Assembly: GCF_051014685.1 (NCBI RefSeq)
Contig: NW_027478597.1
Span: 821,501-885,500, forward strand
Length of the DNA: 64,000 bases
Origin: Ptiloglossa arizonensis
Taxonomy: Eukaryota; Arthropoda; Insecta; Hymenoptera; Colletidae
Direction: 5' to 3'
Shown piece by piece: positions 14,001 through 27,112 of the stretch. The position numbers and the translations under genes are program-made. The notes under the pieces were generated by a model. It made no database searches, was not told the DNA's origin, and saw nothing but the letters and a program-made list of their open reading frames with translations. Position 1 is the first letter of the stretch, and each line of letters begins with the position of its first letter.

Positions 14001-15916
14001 GCGTTTCGTACCTCCAAACTGCCATATCTCGCGAACGGATTGACCAATCCGCAAAATTTCTGTTGCATCTGAAAGTAGAAACTCGCCCGATTACAACGGT
14101 ATGCGTACTTTTCCCCTAGGCCGTTCTAGTTATTCGTTTCGAGCATCAGAACTGCAAAATTTTGAGTTTCTCAAGCGTTTCTTTCCTCCAAACTGCCATA
14201 TCTCGCGAACGGATTGACCAATCCGCAAAATTACTGTTGCATCTGAAAGTAGAAACTCGCCCGATTACAACGGTATGCGTACTTTTCCCCTAGGCCGTTC
14301 TAGTTATTCGTTTCGAGCATCAGAACTGCGAAAATTTTGAGTTTCTCAAGCGTTTCGTACCTCCAAACTGCCATATCTCGCGAACGGTTTGACCAATCCG
14401 CAAAATTTCTGTTGCATCTGAAGGTAGAAACTCGCCCGATTACAACGGTATGCGTACTTTTCCCCTAGGCCGTTCTAGTTATTCGTTTCGAGAATCAGAA
14501 CTGCGAAAATTTTGAGTTTCTCAAGCGTTTCTTACTTCCAAACTGCCATATCTCGCGTACGGATTGACAAATCCGCAAAATTTCTGTTGCATCTGAAGGT
14601 AGAAACTCGCCCGATTACAACGGTATGCGTACTTTTCCCCTAGGCCGTTCTAGTTATTCGTTTCGAGCATCAGAACTGCGAAAATTTTGAGTTTCTCAAG
14701 CGTTTCTTACCTACAAACTGCCACATCTCGCGAACGGATTGACCAATCCGCAAAAATTCTGATGCATCTGAAAGTAGAAACTCGCCCGATTACAACGGTA
14801 TGCGTACTTTTCCCCTAGGCCGACCTAGTTATTCGTGTCGAGCATCAGAACTGCGAAAATTTTGAGTTTCTCAAGCGTTTCTTATTTCCAAACTGCCATA
14901 TCTCGCGAACGGACTGACCAATCCGCAAAATTTCTGTTGCATCTGAAAGTAGAAACTCGCCCGATTACGACGGTATGCGTACTTTTCCCCTAGGCCGTTC
15001 TAGTTATTCGTTTCGAGCATCAGAACTGCAAAATTTTGAGTTTCTCAAGCGTTTCTTTCCTCCAAACTGCCATATCTCGCGAACGGATTGACCAATCCGC
15101 AAAATTACTGTTGCATCTGAAAGTAGAAACTCGCCCGATTACAACGGTATGCGTACTTTTCCCCTAGGCCGCCCTAGTTATTCGTGTCGAGCATCAGAAC
15201 TGCGAAAATTTTGAGTTTCTCAAGCGTTTCTTACTTCCAAACTGCCATATCTCGCGAACGGATTGACCAATCCGCAAAATTTCTGTTGCATCTGAAAGTA
15301 GAAACTCGCCCGATTACGACGGTATGCGTACTTTTCCCATAGGCCGTTCTAGTTATTCGTTTCGAGCATCAGAACTGCGAAAATTTTGAGTTTCTCAAGC
15401 GCTTCTTACTTCCAAACTGCCATATCTCGCGAACGGATTGACCAATACGCATAATTTCTGTTGCATCTGAAGGTAGAAACTCGCCCGATTACAACGGTAT
15501 GCGTACTTTTCCCCTAGGCCGTTCTAGTTATTCTTTTCGAGCATCAGAACTGCGAAAATTTTGAGTTTCTCAAGCGTTTCGTACCTCCAAACTGCCATAT
15601 CTTGCGAACGTTTTGACCAATCCGCAAAATTTCTGTTGCATCTGAAGGTAGAAACTCGCCCGATTACAACGGTATGCGTACTTTTCTCCTAGGCCGTTCT
15701 GGTTATTCGTTTCGAGCATCAGAACTGCGAAAATTTTGAGTTTCTCAAGCGTTTCTTACCTCCAAACTGCCATATCTCGCGAACGGATTGACCAATCCGC
15801 AAAATTTCTGTTGCATCTGAAAGTAGAAACTCGCCCGATTACAACGGTATGCGTACCTTTCCCCTAGCCCGTTCAAGTTATTCGTTTCGAGCAACAGAAC
15901 AGCGAAAATTTTGAGT
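8047..15916 (+). repeat. Super-repeat copy A, 45 monomers (7870 bp)
   Basis: The segment starts with a run of eight monomers not seen earlier in the window: marks 'ctctcccaaatac', 'accaacccgc', 'caaccg/ctccgaac', 'tagcccg', 'gaaccgcg', 'gtcctagcta', 'gaaggtcg' and 'cccaagcgc/gattggcc'. It then runs through the types seen in the first 8 kb. Shared rare variants with copy B at a constant 7870-bp offset include 'gcatcgga' (10747 and 18617) and 'aaaattcctg' (about 13009 and 20879). It includes an extra pair of monomers (13819-14167, 349 bp) absent from copy B. Confidence 0.93.
13819..14167 (+). repeat. Two-monomer insertion/duplication (349 bp)
   Basis: The monomer at 13994 begins like the 'tttcgtacctcc' type but switches to the 'gaacggattg ... 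gcaaaatttt' type, so the 'ctttcctcc/attactg' monomer appears twice (13819 and 14168). Copy B lacks this pair at the matching place (21689 is followed by an ordinary unit at 21864). This is a copy-specific duplication created by a misaligned join inside one monomer. Confidence 0.8.
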
Positions 15917-18900
15917 TTCTCAAGCGTTGCTTACCTCCAAACTGCCATATCTCGCGAACGGATTGACCAATCCGCAAAATTATTGTTGCATCTGAAAGTA
16001 GAAACTCTCCCAAATACAACGGTATGCGTACTTTTCCCCTAGGCCGTTCTAGTTATTCGTTTCGAGCATCAGAACTGCGAAAATTTTGAGTTTCTCAAGC
16101 GTTTCTTACCTCCAAACTGCCATATCTCGCGAACGGATTGACCAACCCGCAAAATTTCTGTTGCATCTGAAAGTAGAAACTCGCCCGATTACAACTGTGT
16201 GCGTACTTTTCCCCTAGTCCGTTCTAGTTATTCGTTTCGAGCATCAGAACTGTGAAAATTTTGAGTTTCTCAACCGTTTCTTACCTCCGAACTGCCATAT
16301 CTCGCGAACGGATTGACCAATCCGCAAAATTTCTGTTGCATCTGAAAGTAGAAACTCGCCCGATTACAACGGTGTGCGTACTTTTCCCCTAGGCCGTTCT
16401 TGTTATTCGTTTCGAGCATCAGAACTGCGAAAATTTTGAGTTTCTCAAGCGTTTCTTACCTCCAAACTGCCATATCTCGCGAACGGATTGACCAATCCGC
16501 AAAATTTCTGTTGCATCTGAAAGTAGAAACTCGCCCGATTACAACGGTATGCGTACCTTTCCCCTAGCCCGTTCTAGTTATTCGTTTCGAGCAACAGAAC
16601 TGCGAAAATTTTGAGTTTCTCAAGCGTTGCTTACCTCCAAACTGCCATATCTCGCGAACGGATTGACCAATCCGCAAAATTTCTGTTGCATCTGAAAGTA
16701 GAAACTCGCCCGATTACAACGGTGTGCGTACTTTTCCCCTAGGCCGTTCTTGTTATTCGTTTCGAGCATCAGAACCGCGAAAATTTTGAGTTTCTCAAGC
16801 GTTTCTTACCTCCAAACTGCCATATCTCGCGAACGGATTGACCAATCCGCAAAATTTCTGTTGCATCTGAAAGTAGAAACTCGCCCGATTACAACGGTAT
16901 GCGTACTTTTCCCCTAGGCCGTCCTAGCTATTCGTTTCGAGCATCAGAACTGCGAAAATTTTGAGTTTCTCAAGCGTTTCTTACTTCCAAACTGCCATAT
17001 CTCGCGAACGGATTGACAAATCCGCAAAATTTCTGTTGCATCTGAAGGTCGAAACTCGCCCGATTACAACAGTATGCGTACTTTTCCCCTAGGCCGTTCT
17101 AGTTATTCGTTTCGAGCATCAGAACTGCGAAAATTTTGAGTTTCCCAAGCGCTTCTTACCTCCAAACTGCCATATCTCGCGAACGGATTGGCCAATCCGC
17201 AAAATTTCTGTTGCATCTGAAAGTAGAAACTCGCCCGATTACAACGGTATGCGTACTTTTCCCCTAGGCCGTTCTAGTTATTCGTTTCGTGCATCAGAAC
17301 TGCGAAAATTTTGAGTTTCTCAAGCGTTTCGTACCTCCAAACTGCCATATCTCGCGAACGGTTTGACCAATCCGCAAAATTTCTGTTGCATCTGAAGGTA
17401 GAAACTCGCCCGATTACAACGGTATGCGTACTTTTCCCCTAGGCCGTTCTAGTTATTCGTTTCGAGCATCAGAACTGCGAAAATTTTGAGTTTCTCAAGC
17501 GTTTCTTACTTCCAAACTGCCATATCTCGCGTACGGATTGACAAATCCGCAAAATTTCTGTTGCATCTGAAGGTAGAAACTCGCCCGATTACAACGGTAT
17601 GCGTACTTTTCCCCTAGGCCGTTCTAGTTATTCGTTTCGAGCATCAGAACTGCGAAAATTTTGAGTTTCTCAAGCGTTTCTTACCTACAAACTGCCACAT
17701 CTCGCGAACGGATTGACCAATCCGCAAAAATTCTGATGCATCTGAAAGTAGAAACTCGCCCGATTACAACGGTATGCGTACTTTTCCCCTAGGCCGCCCT
17801 AGTTATTCGTGTCGAGCATCAGAACTGCGAAAATTTTGAGTTTCTCAAGCGTTTCTTACTTCCAAACTGCCATATCTCGCGAACGGATTGACCAATCCGC
17901 AAAATTTCTGTTGCATCTGAAAGTAGAAACTCGCCCGATTACGACGGTATGCGTACTTTTCCCATAGACCGTTCTAGTTATTCGTTTCGAGCATCAGAAC
18001 TGCGAAAATTTTGAGTTTCTCAAGCGCTTCTTACTTCCAAACTGCCATATCTCGCGAACGGATTGACCAATACGCATAATTTCTGTTGCATCTGAAGGTA
18101 GAAACTCGCCCGATTACAACGGTATGCGTACTTTTCCCCTAGGCCGTTCTAGTTATTCTTTTCGAGCATCAGAACTGCGAAAATTTTGAGTTTCTCAAGC
18201 GTTTCGTACCTCCAAACTGCCATATCTTGCGAACGGTTTGACCAATCCGCAAAATTTCTGTTGCATCTGAAGGTAGAAACTCGCCCGATTACAACGGTAT
18301 GCGTACTTTTCCCCTAGGCCGTTCTGGTTATTCGTTTCGAGCATCAGAACTGCGAAAATTTTGAGTTTCTCAAGCGTTTCTTACCTCCAAACTGCCATAT
18401 CTCGCGAACGGATTGACCAATCCGCAAAATTTCTGTTGCATCTGAAGGTAGAAACTCGCCCGATTACAACGGTATGCGTACTTTTCCCCTAGACCGTTCT
18501 AGTTATGCTTGTCGAGCATCAGAACTGCGAAAATTTTGAGTTTCTCTAGCGTTTCTTACCTCCAAACTGCCATATCTCGCGAACGGATTGACCAATCCGC
18601 AAAATTTCTGTTGCATCGGAAAGTAGAAACTCGCCCGAATACAACGGTATGCGTACTTTTCCCCTAGGCCGTTCTAGTTATTCGTTTCGAGCAACAGAAC
18701 TGCGAAAATTTTGAGTTTCTCAAGCGTTGCTTACCTCCAAACTGCCATATGTCGCGAACGGATCGACCAATCCGCAAAATTATTGTTGCATCTGAAAGTA
18801 GAAACTCGCCCGATTACAACGGCATGCGTACTTTTCCCCTAGGCCGTTCTAGTTATTCGTTTCTAGCATCAGAACTGCGAAAATTTTGAGTTTCTCAAGC

Positions 18901-21900
18901 GTTTCTTACCTCCAAACTGCCATATCTCGCGAACGGATTGACCAATCCGCAAAATTTCTGTTGCATCTGAAAGTAGAAACTCGCCCGATTACAACGGTAT
19001 GCGTACTTTTCCCCTAGGCCGTTCTAGTTATTCGTTTCGAGCATCAGAACTGCAAAATTTTGAGTTTCTCAAGCGTTTCTTTCCTCCAAACTGCCATATC
19101 TCGCGAACGGATTGACCAATCCGCAAAATTACTGTTGCATCTGAAAGTAGAAACTCGCCCGATTACAACGGTATGCGTACTTTTCCCCTAGGCCGTTCTA
19201 GTTATTCGTTTCGAGCATCAGAACTGCGAAAATTTTGAGTTTCTCAAGCGTTTCGTACCTCCAAACTGCCATATCTCGCGAACGGTTTGACCAATCCGCA
19301 AAATTTCTGTTGCATCTGAAGGTAGAAACTCGCCCGATTACAACGGTATGCGTACTTTTCCCCTAGGCCGTTCTAGTTATTCGTTTCGAGAATCAGAACT
19401 GCGAAAATTTTGAGTTTCTCAAGCGTTTCTTACTTCCAAACTGCCATATCTCGCGTACGGATTGACAAATCCGCAAAATTTCTGTTGCATCTGAAGGTAG
19501 AAACTCGCCCGATTACAACGGTATGCGTACTTTTCCCCTAGGCCGTTCTAGTTATTCGTTTCGAGCATCAGAACTGCGAAAATTTTGAGTTTCTCAAGCG
19601 TTTCTTACCTACAAACTGCCACATCTCGCGAACGGATTGACCAATCCGCAAAAATTCTGATGCATCTGAAAGTAGAAACTCGCCCGATTACAACGGTATG
19701 CGTACTTTTCCCCTAGGCCGACCTAGTTATTCGTGTCGAGCATCAGAACTGCGAAAATTTTGAGTTTCTCAAGCGTTTCTTACTTCCAAACTGCCATATC
19801 TCGCGAACGGACTGACCAATCCGCAAAATTTCTGTTGCATCTGAAAGTAGAAACTCGCCCGATTACGACGGTATGCGTACTTTTCCCCTAGGCCGTTCTA
19901 GTTATTCGTTTCGAGCATCAGAACTGCAAAATTTTGAGTTTCTCAAGCGTTTCTTTCCTCCAAACTGCCATATCTCGCGAACGGATTGACCAATCCGCAA
20001 AATTACTGTTGCATCTGAAAGTAGAAACTCTCCCGATTACAACGGTATGCGTACTTTTCCCCTAGGCCGTTCTAGTTATTCGTTTCGAGCATCAGAACTG
20101 CGAAAATTTTGAGTTTCTCAAGCGTTTCTTACTTCCAAACTGCCATATCTCGCGTACGGATTGACAAATCCGCAAAATTTCTGTTGCATCTGAAGGTAGA
20201 AACTCGCCCGATTACAACGGTATGCGTACTTTTCCCCTAGGCCGTTCTAGTTATTCGTTTCGAGCATCAGAACTGCGAAAATTTTGAGTTTCTCAAGCGT
20301 TTCTTACCTACAAACTGCCACATCTCGCGAACGGATTGACCAATCCGCAAAAATTCTGATGCATCTGAAAGTAGAAACTCGCCCGATTACAACGGTATGC
20401 GTACTTTTCCCCTAGGCCGCCCTAGTTATTCGTGTCGAGCATCAGAACTGCGAAAATTTTGAGTTTCTCAAGCGTTTCTTACTTCCAAACTGCCATATCT
20501 CGCGAACGGATTGACCAATCCGCAAAATTTCTGTTGCATCTGAAAGTAGAAACTCGCCCGATTACGACGGTATGCGTACTTTTTCCCATAGACCGTTCTA
20601 GTTATTCGTTTCGAGCATCAGAACTGCGAAAATTTGAGTTTCTCAAGCGCTTCTTACTTCCAAACTGCCATATCTCGCGAACGGATTGACCAATACGCAT
20701 AATTTCTGTTGCATCTGAAGGTAGAAACTCGCCCGATTACAACGGTATGCGTACTTTTCCCCTAGGCCGTTCTAGTTATTCTTTTCGAGCATCAGAACTG
20801 CGAAAATTTTGAGTTTCTCAAGCGTTTCGTACCTCCAAACTGCCATATCTTGCGAACGGTTTGACCAATCCGCAAAATTCCTGTTGCATCTGAAGGTAGA
20901 AACTCGCCCGATTACAACGGTATGCGTACTTTTCCCCTAGGCCGTTCTGGTTATTCGTTTCGAGCATCAGAACTGCGAAAATTTTGAGTTTCTCAAGCGT
21001 TTCTTACCTCCAAACTGCCATATCTCGCGAACGGATTGACCAATCCGCAAAATTTCTGTTGCATCTGAAGGTAGAAACTCGCCCGATTACAACGGTATGC
21101 GTACTTTTCCCCTAGACCGTTCTAGTTATGCTTGTCGAGCATCAGAACTGCGAAAATTTTGAGTTTCTCTAGCGTTTCTTACCTCCAAACTGCCATATCT
21201 CGCGAACGGATTGACCAATCCGCAAAATTTCTGTTGCATCTGAAAGTAGAAACTCGCCCGAATACAACGGTATGCGTACTTTTCCCCTAGGCCGTTCTAG
21301 TTATTCGTTTCGAGCAACAGAACTGCGAAAATTTTGAGTTTCTCAAGCGTTGCTTACCTCCAAACTGCCATATGTCGCGAACGGATCGACCAATCCGCAA
21401 AATTATTGTTGCATCTGAAAGTAGAAACTCGCCCGATTACAACGGCATGCGTACTTTTCCCCTAGGCCGTTCTAGTTATTCGTTTCTAGCATCAGAACTG
21501 CGAAAATTTTGAGTTTCTCAAGCGTTTCTTACCTCCAAACTGCCATATCTCGCGAACGGATTGACCAATCCGCAAAATTTCTGTTGCATCTGAAAGTAGA
21601 AACTCGCCCGATTACAACGGTATGCGTACTTTTCCCCTAGGCCGTTCTAGTTATTCGTTTCGAGCATCAGAACTGCAAAATTTTGAGTTTCTCAAGCGTT
21701 TCTTTCCTCCAAACTGCCATATCTCGCGAACGGATTGACCAATCCGCAAAATTACTGTTGCATCTGAAAGTAGAAACTCGCCCGATTACAACGGTATGCG
21801 TACTTTTCCCCTAGGCCGTTCTAGTTATTCGTTTCGAGCATCAGAACTGCGAAAATTTTGAGTTTCTCAAGCGTTTCGTACCTCCAAACTGCCATATCTC

Positions 21901-23962
21901 GCGAACGGTTTGACCAATCCGCAAAATTTCTGTTGCATCTGAAGGTAGAAACTCGCCCGATTACAACGGTATGCGTACTTTTCCCCTAGGCCGTTCTAGT
22001 TATTCGTTTCGAGAATCAGAACTGCGAAAATTTTGAGTTTCTCAAGCGTTTCTTACTTCCAAACTGCCATATCTCGCGTACGGATTGACAAATCCGCAAA
22101 ATTTCTGTTGCATCTGAAGGTAGAAACTCGCCCGATTACAACGGTATGCGTACTTTTCCCCTAGGCCGTTCTAGTTATTCGTTTCGAGCATCAGAACTGC
22201 GAAAATTTTGAGTTTCTCAAGCGTTTCTTACCTACAAACTGCCACATCTCGCGAACGGATTGACCAATCCGCAAAAATTCTGATGCATCTGAAAGTAGAA
22301 ACTCGCCCGATTACAACGGTATGCGTACTTTTCCCCCTAGGCCGACCTAGTTATTCGTGTCGAGCATCAGAACTGCGAAAATTTTGAGTTTCTCAAGCGT
22401 TTCTTACTTCCAAACTGCCATATCTCGCGAACGGACTGACCAATCCGCAAAATTTCTGTTGCATCTGAAAGTAGAAACTCGCCCGATTACGACGGTATGC
22501 GTACTTTTCCCCTAGGCCGTTCTAGTTATTCGTTTCGAGCATCAGAACTGCAAAATTTTGAGTTTCTCAAGCGTTTCTTTCCTCCAAACTGCCATATCTC
22601 GCGAACGGATTGACCAATCCGCAAAATTACTGTTGCATCTGAAAGTAGAAACTCTCCCGATTACAACGGTATGCGTACTTTTCCCCTAGGCCGTTCTAGT
22701 TATTCGTTTCGAGCATCAGAACTGCGAAAATTTTGAGTGTCTCAAGCGTTTCGTACCTCCAAACTGCCATATCTCGCGAACGGTTTGACCAATCCGCAAA
22801 ATTTCTGTTGCATCTGAAGGTAGAAACTCGCCCGATTACAACGGTATGCGTACTTTTCCCCTAGGCCGTTCTAGTTATTCGTTTCGAGCATCAGAACTGC
22901 GAAATTTTGAGTTTCTCAAGCGTTTCTTACTTCCAAACTGCCATATCTCGCGTACGGATTGACAAATCCGCAAAATTTCTGTTGCATCTGAAGGTAGAAA
23001 CTCGCCCGATTACAACGGTATGCGTACTTTTCCCCTAGGCCGTTCTAGTTATTCGTTTCGAGCATCAGAACTGCGAAAATTTTGAGTTTCTCAAGCGTTT
23101 CTTACCTACAAACTGCCACATCTCGCGAACGGATTGACCAATCCGCAAAAATTCTGATGCATCTGAAAGTAGAAACTCGCCCGATTACAACGGTATGCGT
23201 ACTTTTCCCCTAGGCCGCCCTAGTTATTCGTGTCGAGCATCAGAACTGCGAAAATTTTGAGTTTCTCAAGCGTTTCTTACTTCCAAACTGCCATATCTCG
23301 CGAACGGATTGACCAATCCGCAAAATTTCTGTTGCATCTGAAAGTAGAAACTCGCCCGATTACGACGGTATGCGTACTTTTCCCATAGGCCGTTCTAGTT
23401 ATTCGTTTCGAGCATCAGAACTGCGAAAATTTTGAGTTTCTCAAGCGCTTCTTACTTCCAAACTGCCATATCTCGCGAACGGATTGACCAATACGCATAA
23501 TTTCTGTTGCATCTGAAGGTAGAAACTCGCCCGATTACAACGGTATGCGTACTTTTCCCCTAGGCCGTTCTAGTTATTCTTTTCGAGCATCAGAACTGCG
23601 AAAATTTTGAGTTTCTCAAGCGTTTCGTACCTCCAAACTGCCATATCTTGCGAACGGTTTGACCAATCCGCAAAATTTCTGTTGCATCTGAAGGTAGAAA
23701 CTCGCCCGATTACAACGGTATGCGTACTTTTCCCCTAGGCCGTTCTGGTTATTCGTTTCGAGCATCAGAACTGCGAAAATTTTGAGTTTCTCAAGCGTTT
23801 CTTACCTCCAAACTGCCATATCTAGCGAACGGATTGACCAATCCGCAAAATTTCTGTTGCATCTGAAAGTAGAAACTCGCCCGATTACAACGGTATGCGT
23901 ACCTTTCCCCTAGCCCGTTCAAGTTATTCGTTTCGAGCAACAGAACAGCGAAAATTTTGAGT
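15917..23962 (+). repeat. Super-repeat copy B, 46 monomers (8046 bp)
   Basis: From 15917 to about 21864 this copy follows copy A at an offset of exactly 7870 bp. By eye I noticed only a few differences: base 8391 versus 16261, one extra T near 20583, and one lost A near 20632. It then lacks the two-monomer duplication of copy A but keeps three monomers that copy A has lost in its hybrid unit at 15042, giving a net gain of one unit. The identity of rare variants over almost 6 kb points to recent amplification of the whole block. Confidence 0.93.
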
Positions 23963-26937
23963 TTCTCAAGCGTTGCTTACCTCCAAACTGCCATATCTCG
24001 CGAACGGATTGACCAATCCGCAAAATTATTGTTGCATCTGAAAGTAGAAACTCTCCCAAATACAACGGTATGCGTACTTTTCCCCTAGGCCGTTCTAGTT
24101 ATTCGTTTCGAGCATCAGAACTGCGAAAATTTTGAGTTTCTCAAGCGTTTCTTACCTCCAAACTGCCATATCTCGCGAACGGATTGACCAACCCGCAAAA
24201 TTTCTGTTGCATCTGAAAGTAGAAACTCGCCCGATTACAACTGTGTGCGTACTTTTCCCCTAGTCCGTTCTAGTTATTCGTTTCGAGCATCAGAACTGTG
24301 AAAATTTTGAGTTTCTCAACCGTTTCTTACCTCCGAACTGCCATATCTCGCGAACGGATTGACCAATCCGCAAAATTTCTGTTGCATCTGAAAGTAGAAA
24401 CTCGCCCGATTACAACGGTGTGCGTACTTTTCCCCTAGGCCGTTCTTGTTATTCGTTTCGAGCATCAGAACTGCGAAAATTTTGAGTTTCTCAAGCGTTT
24501 CTTACCTCCAAACTGCCATATCTCGCGAACGGATTGACCAATCCGCAAAATTTCTGTTGCATCTGAAAGTAGAAACTCGCCCGATTACAACGGTATGCGT
24601 ACCTTTCCCCTAGCCCGTTCTAGTTATTCGTTTCGAGCAACAGAACTGCGAAAATTTTGAGTTTCTCAAGCGTTGCTTACCTCCAAACTGCCATATCTCG
24701 CGAACGGATTGACCAATCCGCAAAATTTCTGTTGCATCTGAAAGTAGAAACTCGCCCGATTACAACGGTGTGCGTACTTTTCCCCTAGGCCGTTCTTGTT
24801 ATTCGTTTCGAGCATCAGAACCGCGAAAATTTTGAGTTTCTCAAGCGTTTCTTACCTCCAAACTGCCATATCTCGCGAACGGATTGACCAATCCGCAAAA
24901 TTTCTGTTGCATCTGAAAGTAGAAACTCGCCCGATTACAACGGTATGCGTACTTTTCCCCTAGGCCGTCCTAGCTATTCGTTTCGAGCATCAGAACTGCG
25001 AAAATTTTGAGTTTCTCAAGCGTTTCTTACTTCCAAACTGCCATATCTCGCGAACGGATTGACAAATCCGCAAAATTTCTGTTGCATCTGAAGGTCGAAA
25101 CTCGCCCGATTACAACAGTATGCGTACTTTTCCCCTAGGCCGTTCTAGTTATTCGTTTCGAGCATCAGAACTGCGAAAATTTTGAGTTTCCCAAGCGCTT
25201 CGTACCTCCAAACTGCCATATCTCGCGAACGGATTGGCCAATCCGCAAAATTTCTGTTGCATCTGAAAGTAGAAACTCGCCCGATTACAACGGTATGCGT
25301 ACTTTTCCCCTAGGCCGTTCTAGTTATTCGTTTCGTGCATCAGAACTGCGAAAATTTTGAGTTTCTCAAGCGTTTCGTACCTCCAAACTGCCATATCTCG
25401 CGAACGGTTTGACCAATCCGCAAAATTTCTGTTGCAACTGAAGGTAGAAACTCGCCCGATTACAACGGTATGCGTACTTTTCCCCTAGGCCGTTCTAGTT
25501 ATTCGTTTCGAGCATCAGAACTGCGAAAATTTTGAGTTTCTCAAGCGTTTCTTACTTCCAAACTGCCATATCTCGCGTACGGATTGACAAATCCGCAAAA
25601 TTTCTGTTGCATCTGAAGGTAGAAACTCGCCCGATTACAACGGTATGCGTACTTTTCCCCTAGGCCGTTCTAGTTATTCGTTTCGAGCATCAGAACTGCG
25701 AAAATTTTGAGTTTCTCAAGCGTTTCTTACCTACAAACTGCCACATCTCGCGAACGGATTGACCAATCCGCAAAAATTCTGATGCATCTGAAAGTAGAAA
25801 CTCGCCCGATTACAACGGTATGCGTACTTTTCCCCTAGGCCGTTCTAGTTATTCGTTTCGAGCATCAGAACTGCGAAAATTTTGAGTTTCCCAAGCGCTT
25901 CGTACCTCCAAACTGCCATATCTCGCGAACGGATTGGCCAATCCGCAAAATTTCTGTTGCATCTGAAAGTAGAAACTCGCCCGATTACAACGGTATGCGT
26001 ACTTTTCCCCTAGGCCGTTCTAGTTATTCGTTTCGTGCATCAGAACTGCGAAAATTTTGAGTTTCTCAAGCGTTTCGTACCTCCAAACTGCCATATCTCG
26101 CGAACGGTTTGACCAATCCGCAAAATTTCTGTTGCAACTGAAGGTAGAAACTCGCCCGATTACAACGGTATGCGTACTTTTCCCCTAGGCCGTTCTAGTT
26201 ATTCGTTTCGAGCATCAGAACTGCGAAAATTTTGAGTTTCTCAAGCGTTTCTTACTTCCAAACTGCCATATCTCGCGTACGGATTGACAAATCCGCAAAA
26301 TTTCTGTTGCATCTGAAGGTAGAAACTCGCCCGATTACAACGGTATGCGTACTTTTCCCCTAGGCCGTTCTAGTTATTCGTTTCGAGCATCAGAACTGCG
26401 AAAATTTTGAGTTTCTCAAGCGTTTCTTACCTACAAACTGCCACATCTCGCGAACGGATTGACCAATCCGCAAAAATTCTGATGCATCTGAAAGTAGAAA
26501 CTCGCCCGATTACAACGGTATGCGTACTTTTCCCCTAGGCCGCCCTAGTTATTCGTGTCGAGCATCAGAACTGCGAAAATTTTGAGTTTCTCAAGCGTTT
26601 CTTACTTCCAAACTGCCATATCTCGCGAACGGATTGACCAATCCGCAAAATTTCTGTTGCATCTGAAAGTAGAAACTCGCCCGATTACGACGGTATGCGT
26701 ACTTTTCCCATAGGCCGTTCTAGTTATTCGTTTCGAGCATCAGAACTGCGAAAATTTTGAGTTTCTCAAGCGCTTCTTACTTCCAAACTGCCATATCTCG
26801 CGAACGGATTGACCAATACGCATAATTTCTGTTGCATCTGAAGGTAGAAACTCGCCCGATTACAACGGTATGCGTACTTTTCCCCTAGGCCGTTCTAGTT
26901 ATTCTTTTCGAGCAGCAGAACTGCGAAAATTTTGAGT
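23963..26937 (+). repeat. Super-repeat copy C, partial and rearranged
   Basis: The eight-monomer run that begins copies A and B is present again from 23963 (offset 8046 from copy B). The copy then carries a 700-bp tandem duplication and runs on through monomers of the 'ttcccatagg' and 'caatacgcataa' types, until a hybrid monomer at 26938 ends the domain 1 order. Private changes include 'cgcttcgtacc' in place of 'cgcttcttacc' and 'gcaactgaagg' in place of 'gcatctgaagg'. Confidence 0.88.
25188..26587 (+). repeat. Tandem duplication of four monomers (2 x 700 bp)
   Basis: The blocks 25188-25887 and 25888-26587 share private variants at an exact 700-bp spacing: 'cccaagcgcttcg', 'gattggcc', 'cgtgcatcag' and 'gcaactgaagg'. 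The last monomer of the first block (25713) starts like the 'cctacaaac/ctgatgc' type but ends 'ggccgttctag ... cgtttcgag', whereas its partner at 26413 ends 'ggccgccctag ... cgtgtcgag'. The exchange point therefore lies near 25790-25845. This is one of the clearest recent exchange products in the window. Confidence 0.92.
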
Positions 26938-27112
26938 TTCTCAAGCGTTTCGTACCTCCAAACTGCCATATCTTGCGAACGGTTTGACCAATCCGCAAAA
27001 TTTCTGTTGCATCTGAAAGTAGAAACTCGCCCGATTACAACGGTGTGCGTACTTTTCCCCTAGGCCGTTCTTGTTATTCGTTTCGAGCATCAGAACCGCG
27101 AAAATTTTGAGT
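26938..27112 (+). repeat. Hybrid monomer at the domain 1 / domain 2 border
   Basis: The left part has the marks 'tttcgtacctcc', 'atcttgcg' and 'ggtttgacc' of the monomer at 23613. The right part has 'acggtgtgcg', 'cttgttattcg' and 'gaaccgcg' of the monomer at 24663. The monomer order on either side belongs to different places in the super-repeat, so this unit is the join between the domain 1 order and the domain 2 order. Confidence 0.8.

Noticed and set aside
8047..23962. Super-repeat as an assembly artefact
   Set aside because: Copies A and B differ by whole-monomer gains and losses and by single-base changes, which argues against a simple duplicated contig. I cannot exclude a local collapse or expansion without reads.
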